Shown here: positions 24,948 through 33,509 of the stretch, in pieces
Position numbering within the stretch: position 1 is the first letter of the stretch
Layout of the letters: the number at the start of each line of letters is the position of its first letter
Assembly (NCBI GenBank): GCA_019239425.1
Contig: JAFAZX010000081.1
Coordinates: 1 to 64,000 of the forward strand
DNA from: Acidobacteriota bacterium
Lineage (GTDB): Bacteria > Acidobacteriota > Blastocatellia > Pyrinomonadales > Pyrinomonadaceae
Reading direction: 5' to 3'
DNA length: 64,000 nucleotides
Program-made: the position numbers and the translations under genes
Notes under the pieces: generated by a model
Seen by the model: the letters and a program-made list of their open reading frames with translations, nothing else
The model's database searches: none
Told to the model about the DNA's origin: nothing

Positions 24948-25015
24948 CCCTGTTTTATACGTCGGACGGTATTACGAAAATCTCAAACGCCTGTTTTTTA
25001 ACTGTACGCCGCCAC

Positions 25016-25795
25016 TCAACCCTCAATCAGAAGATGCAGCAGGTAGAAGAGTGCGACCCCCGCGAAGACCACGAGCGAGACGAAAGGGTTCTTGTGCTCT
25101 ATGTGGTTGACCTCCGGGATGAGGTCGCTCGCCGCGACGTAGAGCGTCACGCCGGCCGAGAAGGGGAGCGCGTAAGAGACGGCCTCCGCCACTCTGGCCT
25201 GCAACAGAGCCACGGTCAAAACTCCCGCCAGCGTCGCCCCGCCGATGATGAGCGTCGCCGTCAGCGCACGCCGCGCCGAACGTCCCGACGCCAGAATGAT
25301 GGAGGCGGCCGTAAACCCTTCAGGCACTTTATGTAACAGCACCGCGACGAAGACCAGAAGCCCGACCTTCCTGTCCACCACGAAGGCCGAGGCGACCGAA
25401 GCCCCGTCGAAAAACGTGTGAATCGAAAGCCCACCGATGGCCGTGTAAGCGGCGGAAGTACGTACGACAGCCTCCGGGTGCGTCTCCTCGCCGAAGTGAA
25501 AGTGCGGGGCAATCGTGTGTTCGAAAAAATGGATGAGCAGGTAGCCGGCCAGAAGGAGAGTCATCGCCCCGAGCACACCGTGCCCCGGATCGCTGCCTTT
25601 TCCCCACAAAACAACCACTTCCGGCACGATTTCAATAAAAATCGCCGCCAGCATGAAGCCAGCGCCGAGCGCGACAAGATAGCTGAGGAAGTGTCGGCTG
25701 CGCTGAAAAGTGCCGGGGCGGGCCAGCAGAAGCCCGCCCCCCACGTTGGCTAGCGCCACGAGGCCGCCGAAAAAGAGAAGTTCGCCGAAGCCCAT
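25016..25795 (-). CDS. ZIP-family divalent metal transporter
   Basis: 259 aa, about eight membrane helices. The metal-binding helices contain SIHTFFDGASVASAF and HKVPEGFTAASII (His and Glu of the binuclear site), and the cytosolic loop between helices 3 and 4 has FEHTIAPHFHFGEETH, a His-rich segment. It resembles the ZIP members related to ZupT. It probably imports Zn2+ or Fe2+. It is transcribed away from mraZ, with a 302-bp divergent region. Confidence 0.92.
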   Translation of the reverse strand: MGFGELLFFGGLVALANVGGGLLLARPGTFQRSRHFLSYLVALGAGFMLAAIFIEIVPEVVVLWGKGSDPGHGVLGAMTLLLAGYLLIHFFEHTIAPHFHFGEETHPEAVVRTSAAYTAIGGLSIHTFFDGASVASAFVVDRKVGLLVFVAVLLHKVPEGFTAASIILASGRSARRALTATLIIGGATLAGVLTVALLQARVAEAVSYALPFSAGVTLYVAASDLIPEVNHIEHKNPFVSLVVFAGVALFYLLHLLIEG

Positions 25796-25947
25796 CCGAA
25801 GATTCGAGACCGCCGAGAACGCCTGTCCTTAATACTTATACCGTTGCAGGTCAATATACAGGATACGGGACGGGTTGGCTATGGGAAGCTTAGCGAGGAG
25901 TACACCAAATCGTGCTTAAAATTTTGGTTTTGACCGTGTTTTTGCTC

Positions 25948-25977
25948 TTGACAGGTGCTTAAGCAGAGGCGTACTAT
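25948..25977 (+). promoter_or_regulatory. Sigma70-type promoter of the dcw cluster (P-mraZ)
   Basis: A consensus TTGACA (25948-25953), 18-nt spacer and TACTAT -10 (25972-25977) are seen in the AT-rich part of the 302-bp ZIP/mraZ intergenic region. Transcription would begin near 25984, giving a leader of about 114 nt. Confidence 0.75.
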
Positions 25978-25986
25978 GCGCGACGG

Positions 25987-26030
25987 GTGGTCAAAAGTGG
26001 CTGAAAGTGGGCTACAGTGAGCAGCTTGGG
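25987..26030 (+). promoter_or_regulatory. MraZ operator: direct repeats at 10-bp spacing
   Basis: GTGG occurs at 25987, 25997 and 26007, GTGA at 26017 and TGGG at 26027: five copies exactly 10 bp apart. MraZ in other bacteria binds TGGGN repeats of 10-bp period ahead of its own operon. The array lies just after the predicted start of transcription, which fits autorepression of the dcw operon. Binding is inferred from the pattern. Confidence 0.75.
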
Positions 26031-26097
26031 GGCAATGCTTAGAGTTTCACTTTAAGGTTTAAGCAATGTCAGCCCAAGACCGACGCCGGGAACCCTT

Positions 26098-26541
26098 ATG
26101 TTGCGAGGAAATTACACGGCGCGGGTTGATGAAAAGGGGCGGTTCAAGATTCCGACGGCCTTCAGGCGCTACATTGAAGAGAAATATACCACCCAGGAAG
26201 TCTATGTCACCAGTCTAAGTGGCGACTGTGTACGGATTTACCCCTTGCCCGAGTGGGAGTCCATCGAGCAGCGTCTGGCGCTCCTACCGTCGATGGACCC
26301 GGCGAGAAGAAGGTTCCTTGATAGGACGAACTACTACGGCCAGCAGGCCGCCGTGGACAACCAGGGGCGTGTGCTTATTCACCCGCTTTTAAGAAAGACC
26401 TCAGGAGTCGTCGGTGACGTGGCCGTACTCGGATATTTGACATACCTGGAAGTCTGGGAACTGGAGCGCTTCGAGCAGAGGCTTCTCTCCGACCCCTACA
26501 CGGAGGAGGACGAGGCCGCGATAGCGCGACTGGGAATCTGA
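26098..26541 (+). CDS. mraZ: Transcriptional regulator MraZ
   Basis: 147 aa. MLRGNYTARVDEKGRFKIP is the first SpoVT/AbrB-like repeat, and VDNQGRVLIHPLLR the second. MraZ forms ring-shaped oligomers that bind repeats upstream of mraZ and repress the division cluster. It is the first gene of the cluster, and the putative operator lies 68-111 nt upstream. The ribosome site is weak (GGGAA). Confidence 0.97.
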   Translation: MLRGNYTARVDEKGRFKIPTAFRRYIEEKYTTQEVYVTSLSGDCVRIYPLPEWESIEQRLALLPSMDPARRRFLDRTNYYGQQAAVDNQGRVLIHPLLRKTSGVVGDVAVLGYLTYLEVWELERFEQRLLSDPYTEEDEAAIARLGI

Positions 26542-26669
26542 AAGGCCGCGGAAGAGTGGAAAGTGTTGAGCGATAAGGCGAAAACAAGGTTTGAAGAGCA
26601 CGCGCTCTGCCGCCTCTCGCCCGACACTCGAAATTCCAAGCGACTTTTCAAGACCACGGGGCGGTGGTA

Positions 26670-27626
26670 ATGGCTGCGTCAGGAGGGGGGCCTGAAGCGC
26701 CCCATCGCCCCGTGTTGCTCTTTGAAGCGGTGGAACTACTCGACCCCGCGCGCGGTGGGCTGTTAGTGGACGCTACGCTCGGTCTTGGCGGGCACAGTGA
26801 AGCGATCCTGACGGCCTCGCCAGACACGCGTGTAATCGGGATTGACCGCGACCGCGACGCAATCCGACTCGCCTCTGAGCGTCTGGCGCGTTTCGGCACG
26901 CGCTTCCGCGCCGTCCACGGGAATTTCCGGGGAATATCCCGAATTTTGGACGAGGCGGGTGAAAGGGAGGTGAGCGGCATTCTCGCAGACCTCGGCGTCT
27001 CCTCGCTCCAGTTCGACACGCCGGGGCGGGGTTTCAGCTTCCGACACGACGCGCCGCTCGACATGCGTATGGACGCTTCGGGCGATGAAGAGACGGCCGC
27101 GGAACTTCTCGAACGATTGCCCGAAGAGGAGATCGCGCGCGTCATCTACGAGTACGGCGAAGAGCGCAAGTCGCGGCGCATCGCGCGCTGGATTGTCGAG
27201 CGGCGCGAGCGCGGCGAGCCGATAAAGACGACGGGCGAGCTGGCCTCCTTAGTCGCGCGTGCGGTCGGATACAAGCGGGGTGACAAGGTTCACCCGGCGA
27301 CGCGGACGTTCCAGGCTTTGCGCATCGCCGTCAACGGCGAACTGGAGGGCCTGGACGAGTTCGTCGAGACGGCTGTCGATCTTTTACAGGCGCGGGGGCG
27401 GCTGGCCGTCATCAGCTTCCACTCCCTGGAAGACCGCGTCGTGAAGCGCGCGCTCCGAAGGCTCTCGGGGCACTGCGAATGCGGAAGGCGCGTGCCGGTC
27501 TGCGCCTGTGGCGCGCGGCGCGCGGTCGAAGTTTTAACCAGGCGGCCGGTCGTCCCGTCCGAGCAAGAGTTGGAAGAGAACCCCCGCGCGCGGAGTGCCA
27601 AGCTGCGCGCCTGCTCGAAGCTGTAG
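26670..27626 (+). CDS. rsmH: 16S rRNA (cytosine(1402)-N(4))-methyltransferase RsmH
   Basis: 318 aa from ATG 26670 (a GTG two codons earlier is also open). HRPVLLFEAVELLDP, the SAM loop VDATLGLGGHSEAIL, GILADLGVSSLQFD, and VISFHSLEDRVVKRAL are family hallmarks, and the C-terminus has TRRPVVPSEQELEENPRARSAKLR as in all RsmH. It follows mraZ after 128 nt with no gene between. Confidence 0.97.
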   Translation: MAASGGGPEAPHRPVLLFEAVELLDPARGGLLVDATLGLGGHSEAILTASPDTRVIGIDRDRDAIRLASERLARFGTRFRAVHGNFRGISRILDEAGEREVSGILADLGVSSLQFDTPGRGFSFRHDAPLDMRMDASGDEETAAELLERLPEEEIARVIYEYGEERKSRRIARWIVERRERGEPIKTTGELASLVARAVGYKRGDKVHPATRTFQALRIAVNGELEGLDEFVETAVDLLQARGRLAVISFHSLEDRVVKRALRRLSGHCECGRRVPVCACGARRAVEVLTRRPVVPSEQELEENPRARSAKLRACSKL

Positions 27627-27722
27627 AGGGCGCCGGGGAAGAGCCGAAGAGGCCGCAAGCACCTCACGCCCTGCCCGACGATCAAGTAGCAACTGACCCG
27701 AGCCAGAGAGGCCCGATAACCG

Positions 27723-28106
27723 ATGAGACGATTGCCCCAGCAGTACCCCAACCCCCACGTGCGCCGCCAGCGTGACCCGCGCGCCGCGAGGCGCCAGGCG
27801 ATTCTGCTCGTGGGTTGTTTAGTCCTGGCGTGCGGCTTCATCTACGCCGTGCGCCAGCAGATTCTGGCCGTCGATTACGGCTACAAGACCGAGGCGCTCC
27901 GGCGCGAGCGCGAGGCGCTCCTCGACGAGCAGCGCAAGTTGAAGCTGGCCCTGGAAGAGAGTTCGTCACCGGCCAAACTCGAAGAGGCGGGGCGCGAGCT
28001 CGGGATGCAGCCGGCGCGCGCCGCGCAGATCGAGACGGCGCCGCGCGGGCAGGGCGCGGGGCCGGGAATGTTCGTGGGTGCGGCGGCCGCGGCGCCGCGC
28101 CGTTAG
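27723..28106 (+). CDS. ftsL: FtsL-like cell division protein
   Basis: 127 aa. A short basic cytoplasmic segment, one transmembrane helix (about 25-42), then a leucine-zipper-type coiled coil (LRREREALLDEQRKLKLALEE) and ELGMQPARAAQIE, the typical end of the FtsL coil. FtsL bridges FtsB/FtsQ and activates FtsWI. Sequence conservation in this family is poor, so the call rests mostly on topology and position between rsmH and ftsI. The Ala/Gly/Arg-rich tail after residue 95 is longer than usual. Confidence 0.82.
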   Translation: MRRLPQQYPNPHVRRQRDPRAARRQAILLVGCLVLACGFIYAVRQQILAVDYGYKTEALRREREALLDEQRKLKLALEESSSPAKLEEAGRELGMQPARAAQIETAPRGQGAGPGMFVGAAAAAPRR

Positions 28107-28236
28107 ACGAAGGAGGTTCGAAGGGAGTTTTGAAGTCGGCGCCGCGCGGCCTCTTCCCTGCGAGCCGCGCGGGGGAAGTCAAGAGGGGCGACCAGGTGGC
28201 TTCGGCGCGGGCCGCGGCCGTCGCTTCGGGAGTCTG

Positions 28237-30333
28237 ATGAGAAGGCCGCTGCCTGACATGTTAGACCGATACGGCTCCGATCAAGCTCTGCGTCCCGACG
28301 TTTCACGGCGACGTGCTTTAGTGGTCGCCGTTTTTCTTTGTCTGTGGATGCTGCTGGTCGGGGCGCGTCTCGCCTACCTACAGACCTCACAGCACGAGTG
28401 GCTGAGCAGGCGCGCGCGCGCGCAGCAGTCCGACGTGGAGCCTCTGGCCGCCCCGCGCGGACTCATCCTCGACCGGCAGGGCAGAGAGCTCGCGCGCAGC
28501 ATCGACGTTGACTCTTTCTACGCAGACCCGCGCGAGATTGAGGACGTCGACGCGGCCTCGAACGCGCTCGCGCCCGTCCTTAAGGTTGACCCCGCCGGGC
28601 TGTCGACGAAGCTGAAAGAGGCGAAGTCGGCGCGGCGCGGTTTCATGTGGCTCGCGCGCAGGGTCGAGGACGAGCAGGCGCAGGCGGTCAAGGCTTTAAA
28701 GATTAAGGGCGTCTACTCGCAGGAGGAGCAGCGGCGGCGCTACCCGAACGGCGCTCTGGCGGCGCACGTGCTCGGCTTCGTCGGTTTGGACGCGAAGGGC
28801 CTGGCGGGCGTCGAGCAGGTCTACGACGCTTCGCTGACCGGCGAGTCGGGCAAGCTCATCCTCGACGCCGACGCGAAGCGCAGGGCGTTCGAGAGCGAAG
28901 GGCTCGGCGCGCGCGACGGGCAGACGCTCGTGCTCACGCTCGACCAGACGGTGCAGTTCATCGTCGAGCGCGAGCTGGCGGCGGCGCTCGAAAGAACGCA
29001 GGCGAAGTCGGCGGCGGCCGTCGTGATGGACCCGCACACGGGCGAGGTGCTCGCGCTCGCCAACGCGCCGTCGTTCGACCCGAACGACGCGGGCGGCGCC
29101 AGCCCCGAGCAGCGCCGCAACGACGCGCTCCAGAACATCTACGAGCCGGGCTCGACCTTCAAGGTCGTGGCCTTCACCGGCGCGCTCGAAGAGAAGCTCA
29201 TCACGCCGGAGACGCGCATCGAGTGCCCCGGCTCGATCAGCCTGCCCGGTCGCGTCGTCCACGACCACGCGACGGGTTCGCTGACGGCGACGGAGGCCCT
29301 GGCGAAGTCTTCGAACGTCGCCGCCATCAAGCTCGGGATGAAGCTCGGGAACGACCGGCTCTACGAGTACATCCGCCGGCTCGGCTTCGGCGAGAGGACG
29401 GGCGTGGAGCTGCCGGGCGAGACGGGCGGCCTCATCCGTCCCGTCTCGAAGTGGCAGCCCGGTTCCATCGGCTCCGTGCCCATCGGGCACGAGGTCGGCG
29501 TGACGCCGCTGCAGATGGCCGCGGCCTACGCGGCCGTGGCGAACGACGGCGTGCGCGTCGCGCCGCACCTCGTACGCGAAGTCAGGGACGCGGAAGGCAG
29601 GACGGTGAAGCGCTCGGAGCCCGAGTCGCACCGCGTCGTGAGCGCGGAGACGGCGCAGAAGCTACGCCGGATGATGGAAGAAGTGACGCTCATCGGCACG
29701 GCGAAGAAGGCGCAGCTCGAAGGCTACACGGCGGCGGGCAAGACCGGCACGGCGCAGAAGATCGACCCGCGGACGCACGCCTACTCGCAGACGAAGTACG
29801 TGGCCTCCTTCGTCGGCTTCGCGCCGCTCGAGAACCCCGCGGTCGTCATCATCGTCGTCATAGACGAGGCCGTCGGTCTGCACCAGGGCGGGCAGGTGGC
29901 CGCGCCCGTCTTCGCGCAGATCGCGAATCAGGTGCTCCCGTATCTCGCCGTGCCGCCCGACCAGCAGCCCGACGCGAAAGCGCCCGCGGGCCAGCTCGCG
30001 GCCGTCAACGCTTCGGCGACCGTGCTGCCCACGGCGACCGCGGCCGGCGGCGCGGGCGAGCATGAAGAGGTCGGGACGCGGGGCCTGCCCGTCGTCGCGG
30101 AGCGCGGGACGGGCGAGGTCGGCGAGGTCGTCTACGCCGAGGCGCGCGAGCGCGAGCTGCTGATGCCCGACCTGCGCGGCCGAAGTCTCCGCGACGTGGC
30201 GCGCATCTGCGCGCGGCTCGGCCTCGAACTCGAAGCGCGCGGCGAGGGCCGGGCGCTCCGGCAGAGTCCCGAAGTCGGCGCCGCGCTCGCGCCCGGCCAG
30301 ACCGTCCGCATCGAGTTCAGCCGCAGTGATTGA
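28237..30333 (+). CDS. ftsI: Septal peptidoglycan transpeptidase FtsI (PBP3-like) with C-terminal PASTA domain
   Basis: 698 aa from ATG 28237, which has GGGAG upstream; the frame extends further 5' but overlaps ftsL. A transmembrane helix (about 26-48) and RGLILDRQGRELARS begin the pedestal domain. Catalytic motifs are STFK (Ser about 306), SSN (about 359) and KTGTAQK (about 502). Residues about 640-698 form one PASTA domain (LLMPDLRGRSLRDVARICARLGLEL). PASTA domains on division PBPs bind cell-wall fragments and are less usual in diderms. A low-complexity Ala/Thr linker precedes it. Confidence 0.96.
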   Translation: MRRPLPDMLDRYGSDQALRPDVSRRRALVVAVFLCLWMLLVGARLAYLQTSQHEWLSRRARAQQSDVEPLAAPRGLILDRQGRELARSIDVDSFYADPREIEDVDAASNALAPVLKVDPAGLSTKLKEAKSARRGFMWLARRVEDEQAQAVKALKIKGVYSQEEQRRRYPNGALAAHVLGFVGLDAKGLAGVEQVYDASLTGESGKLILDADAKRRAFESEGLGARDGQTLVLTLDQTVQFIVERELAAALERTQAKSAAAVVMDPHTGEVLALANAPSFDPNDAGGASPEQRRNDALQNIYEPGSTFKVVAFTGALEEKLITPETRIECPGSISLPGRVVHDHATGSLTATEALAKSSNVAAIKLGMKLGNDRLYEYIRRLGFGERTGVELPGETGGLIRPVSKWQPGSIGSVPIGHEVGVTPLQMAAAYAAVANDGVRVAPHLVREVRDAEGRTVKRSEPESHRVVSAETAQKLRRMMEEVTLIGTAKKAQLEGYTAAGKTGTAQKIDPRTHAYSQTKYVASFVGFAPLENPAVVIIVVIDEAVGLHQGGQVAAPVFAQIANQVLPYLAVPPDQQPDAKAPAGQLAAVNASATVLPTATAAGGAGEHEEVGTRGLPVVAERGTGEVGEVVYAEARERELLMPDLRGRSLRDVARICARLGLELEARGEGRALRQSPEVGAALAPGQTVRIEFSRSD

Positions 30334-30424
30334 GGAGATTTTGATTCGAGAGCGGCCGGCTCCCCCTAGTCAAAGTCGGACGCCTCCTCGACCCGAAGGG
30401 CACGAAGTTACCTCGGAAGGTGAG

Positions 30425-30646
30425 ATGACAAATCAGAGGATGTTGGCGAATTCTGCGGCGTGCGAGGGCTACCAGACGGCGGAAATCAGGCGCGGAATCG
30501 ACGGCTGCCGCGAGCGTTTGCGCCGCAACCGCGCCGCGCGCAGAATAGCCGAACGCGCCACCCCACACAGATTCGAGACGGCCGAGGAGTTGCCCGCGAT
30601 TGCGCTCCTCGCGGACGCGACGGAAGTGCGTGGGGAGGAGACTTAA
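30425..30646 (+). CDS. Small hypothetical protein at the usual murE position
   Basis: 73 aa, ATG preceded by GGAAGG at a good distance. Codons are GC-rich at third positions, as in real genes here. The sequence is charged and Arg-rich (IDGCRERLRRNRAARRIAE) with no known motif. It fills the ftsI-murF gap where murE normally stands, but has no Mur ligase motif, so it is not a murE remnant as far as I can see. It may be spurious. The rest of the 385-nt gap shows no other gene. Confidence 0.4.
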   Translation: MTNQRMLANSAACEGYQTAEIRRGIDGCRERLRRNRAARRIAERATPHRFETAEELPAIALLADATEVRGEET

Positions 30647-30718
30647 GAGACGGCCCGGCTCTTCCGAAGGCGCGGCGGGCACACGTCGAAAAACGCCAGC
30701 GCCGGAGGTTGAGAGCTA

Positions 30719-32191
30719 GTGAAAGTCGTCGATGCGGCAAGGTTGATGCGCGCGCAGGCCGAGGCCGCGCGCGGGCTCTTTGACAAGGAAATAAGTGGTT
30801 TTTCCATCGACTCGCGCGCCGTCCGCGCGGGCGAACTCTTCTTCGCGCTCTCGCCCGAAGACTACCGGCGCCACTGCTTCACGGCCACGTCTTTCGCCGA
30901 CGCGCACCGGTTCGTCCCGCAGGCGCTCGGCGACGGCGCGGTCGCCGCGGTCGCGCGCGCGGCGAGCGTCGAGGGTGACGAAGAGCTTCGCCCGTTCCTA
31001 GACCGACTGCTTCTGGTTGACGACGTGATCGACGCCTTGCAGGGGGTCGCGCGCGGGACGATAGAGGCTTGGGGCCGCCCCGTGGTCGGCATCACCGGCA
31101 GCGCCGGCAAGACGACGACGAAGGACTTGACGGCGCACGTCCTCGGCGCGACGGGGCGGAGGGTCTTGCGCAGCCGCAAGAACTTCAACAACGAGCTGGG
31201 CGTCGCCCTCTCCGTCCTGCAGATGGAGTCGGACGGCGCGCGGCCCAGTGAGTTCGACGTGGCGGTGCTCGAGATGGGGATGTCGATGCCGGGCGAGATC
31301 GCGCGGCACTGCCGGGTGGCCCCTCCGGACGTGGCGGTGTTGACTCTGGTCGCGCCCGTGCACCTTGAGTTCATGGGTTCGGTCGAGAACATCGCCGCGG
31401 GCAAGGCGCAGCTCGTCGAAGGGATGAAGGCGGGCGGGACGGCCGTGCTCAACGCGGACGACGAGCGCGTCCTCGCGATGCGCGCGAAGGCCGCACACGC
31501 CGGACGCATCATCACGTACGGCGTGACGCACGAGGCGGACGTCCGGGCGGTGGGCGTCGAGACGGTCGGGGTCGGCGCGAGCCGGTTCACTCTGAAGACG
31601 CCGGACGGAGAGGCCCTGGTCACGCTCCCGATGCACGGCAGGCACAACGTCTCGAACGCACTCGCCGCGGCGGCGGCGGCCCTGAGCTTCGGCGTCGGGG
31701 TGGAAGAGGTCGCCGCGGCGCTCTCGACGGCCGCGCCTTCGGAGAAGCGCGGCGAGGTGCTTCGTTTCCGTAGTGGGTTCACGGTCGTGGACGACTCTTA
31801 CAACTCGAACCCGCGCTCGCTGCTCAGCATGGCCGAGGCGGTGGCGCAGGGGGGCGAGGGCGTCGAGCGGCGCATCGTCGTCGCGGGGGAGATGCTCGAA
31901 CTCGGCGAGGAGGGCGCGGCGCTCCACCGCGAGGCGGGGCGCGACATCGCGGGGTTCGGCGTGGACGTGCTCTGGGGGGTGCGCGGGCTGGGGCGCGAGC
32001 TAATCGAAGGCGCGCGCGCGGCGGGGATGAGCGAAGCGGCGACGCGCTTCTTCGAAGACTCGGACGCGGCGGCCGAGGCCCTCGTCGGTTGCGTCCGGCC
32101 CGGCGACCTCGTCCTCGTCAAAGGCTCGCGCGGCGTCCACACGGAGAAGGTCGTCGAAGCCTTGAAGGAGCGATACGAAAGGGAAGGATGA
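30719..32191 (+). CDS. murF: UDP-N-acetylmuramoyl-tripeptide--D-alanyl-D-alanine ligase MurF
   Basis: 490 aa, GTG start with GGAGG upstream. The N-terminal domain has FSIDSRAVRAGELFFAL, the ATP loop is GITGSAGKTTTKDL, and the middle domain has RKNFNNELGVALSVL and the Mg/Lys region. VVDDSYNSNPRSL and LVKGSRGVHTEKVVEAL are C-terminal signatures. It adds D-Ala-D-Ala to the UDP-MurNAc-tripeptide. The TGA stop is contributed by the first GGATGAAGG word of the following repeat. Confidence 0.97.
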   Translation: MKVVDAARLMRAQAEAARGLFDKEISGFSIDSRAVRAGELFFALSPEDYRRHCFTATSFADAHRFVPQALGDGAVAAVARAASVEGDEELRPFLDRLLLVDDVIDALQGVARGTIEAWGRPVVGITGSAGKTTTKDLTAHVLGATGRRVLRSRKNFNNELGVALSVLQMESDGARPSEFDVAVLEMGMSMPGEIARHCRVAPPDVAVLTLVAPVHLEFMGSVENIAAGKAQLVEGMKAGGTAVLNADDERVLAMRAKAAHAGRIITYGVTHEADVRAVGVETVGVGASRFTLKTPDGEALVTLPMHGRHNVSNALAAAAAALSFGVGVEEVAAALSTAAPSEKRGEVLRFRSGFTVVDDSYNSNPRSLLSMAEAVAQGGEGVERRIVVAGEMLELGEEGAALHREAGRDIAGFGVDVLWGVRGLGRELIEGARAAGMSEAATRFFEDSDAAAEALVGCVRPGDLVLVKGSRGVHTEKVVEALKERYEREG

Positions 32192-32266
32192 AGGATGAAG
32201 GATGAAGGATGAAGGAAAGGCAGAACTGCTTTCACTTCATCCTTCATCCTTCCGCCTTCATCCTTT
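32183..32266. repeat. Palindromic intergenic repeat, GGATGAAGG type
   Basis: Four to five tandem GGATGAA words (32183-32215) face an arm of the complementary words (32235-32266). The murF stop lies inside the left arm, and mraY starts 6 nt after the right arm. Confidence 0.9.
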
Positions 32267-32272
32267 AGCAAG

Positions 32273-33433
32273 ATGATCTACTACATCTTCTACGAGTGGC
32301 TCTACAAGGCGCTCTCGGCTTCGGGGGGCGGCGAGTCGTATTTCGTGAAGGCGCTGAACGTCTTCCAGTACGTGACGTTCCGGACGGCCTACGCGGCGGT
32401 CACCGCGCTGCTCATCTCGCTCATCTTCGGCGGGCGCGTCATCGAGGCGCTCAGGCGTCTGAAGTTCGGGCAGGAGATCCGCGAGGAGGGGCCGCAGGCG
32501 CACCAGGCCAAGCGCGGCACGCCGACGATGGGCGGCGTGCTCATCATCGGCTCGGTGCTCATCTCGACGCTGCTCTGGGCGCGGCTCACGAGCCTCTACG
32601 TCTGGATCATCCTCGTCGCGACCGCGGGCTTCGCCGCCATCGGCTTCATCGACGACTACCTGAAGGTCGCGAAGCGGCAGAACCTCGGGTTGCAGGGGCG
32701 CTGGAAGCTGCTCGGCCAGTTGGCCGTCACGCTCTTCGTGTGGGGGGCGCTCTTCTTCTTCACGAGGCAGGGCTGGGTCGACTACTCGTGGAAGCTGAGC
32801 CTGCCGTTCTTCAAGCAGACGGCGATTGAAGAGATCACGAGAATCGGGCCGTACCTCTACCTGCCGTTCATCGCGCTCGTGCTGCTCGGCTTCTCGAACG
32901 CGGTGAACCTGACGGACGGGCTCGACGGCCTCGCCATCAGCGTGACGGTCATCGCGATGGCGACGCTGACGGCCTTCACGTACGTCTCCGGCGACGCGCG
33001 CTGGGCGCTGTACCTCGGCCTCGAACACCAGAAGGAGATCGGCGAACTGACCATCTTCTGCGGGGCGATGGTCGGGGCGAGCCTGGGGTTCCTGTGGTAC
33101 AACGCGCCGCCCGCCGAGGTCTTCATGGGCGACGTGGGGAGCCTCGCCATCGGCGGGGCCATCGGCACCATCGGCGTGCTGACGAAGCAGGAGCTGATCC
33201 TCGTCCTCATCGGCGGCGTCTACGTCGTCGAGGCGCTGTCGGTGACGCTCCAGGTCAGCTTCTTCAAGCTGACGAAGAGGAGGTTGGGGACGGGCAAGCG
33301 GCTCTTCAAGATGACGCCGCTGCACCACCACTTCGAGATGTCGGGCTGGAAGGAGCCGAAGATCGTCTTCCGCTTCCTCATCATCGCGATCCTGTTCGCG
33401 CTGCTGAGCCTCTCGACGTTGAAGCTGAGGTGA
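32273..33433 (+). CDS. mraY: Phospho-N-acetylmuramoyl-pentapeptide transferase MraY
   Basis: 386 aa with about ten membrane helices. AKRGTPTMGGVLI, IGFIDDYLKVAKRQNLGL, NAVNLTDGLDGLA, EVFMGDVGSLAIGG and KMTPLHHHFEMSGW are the invariant cytoplasmic motifs. MraY makes lipid I from UDP-MurNAc-pentapeptide and undecaprenyl phosphate. The ribosome site is weak because the repeat fills the leader up to 6 nt before the ATG. Confidence 0.98.
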   Translation: MIYYIFYEWLYKALSASGGGESYFVKALNVFQYVTFRTAYAAVTALLISLIFGGRVIEALRRLKFGQEIREEGPQAHQAKRGTPTMGGVLIIGSVLISTLLWARLTSLYVWIILVATAGFAAIGFIDDYLKVAKRQNLGLQGRWKLLGQLAVTLFVWGALFFFTRQGWVDYSWKLSLPFFKQTAIEEITRIGPYLYLPFIALVLLGFSNAVNLTDGLDGLAISVTVIAMATLTAFTYVSGDARWALYLGLEHQKEIGELTIFCGAMVGASLGFLWYNAPPAEVFMGDVGSLAIGGAIGTIGVLTKQELILVLIGGVYVVEALSVTLQVSFFKLTKRRLGTGKRLFKMTPLHHHFEMSGWKEPKIVFRFLIIAILFALLSLSTLKLR

Positions 33434-33443
33434 GAAGGGGTTT

Positions 33444-33503
33444 TGGGTGCTGGGTGCTGGTTAAGACCAAAACCCAGCACCTAACACCCAGCAACCAGCA
33501 CCC
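33444..33503. repeat. Palindromic intergenic repeat, GGGTGCTGG type
   Basis: An imperfect inverted repeat of GGGTGCTGG words between mraY and murD. It is the same word family as at 20968-21030 and 60188-60293. Confidence 0.8.
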
Positions 33504-33509
33504 ATTCCG

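Noticed and set aside
30425..30646. Considered as a murE fragment or pseudogene
   Set aside because: No Mur ligase ATP loop or other MurE motif is present in any frame of the gap; it is listed as a small unknown ORF instead.
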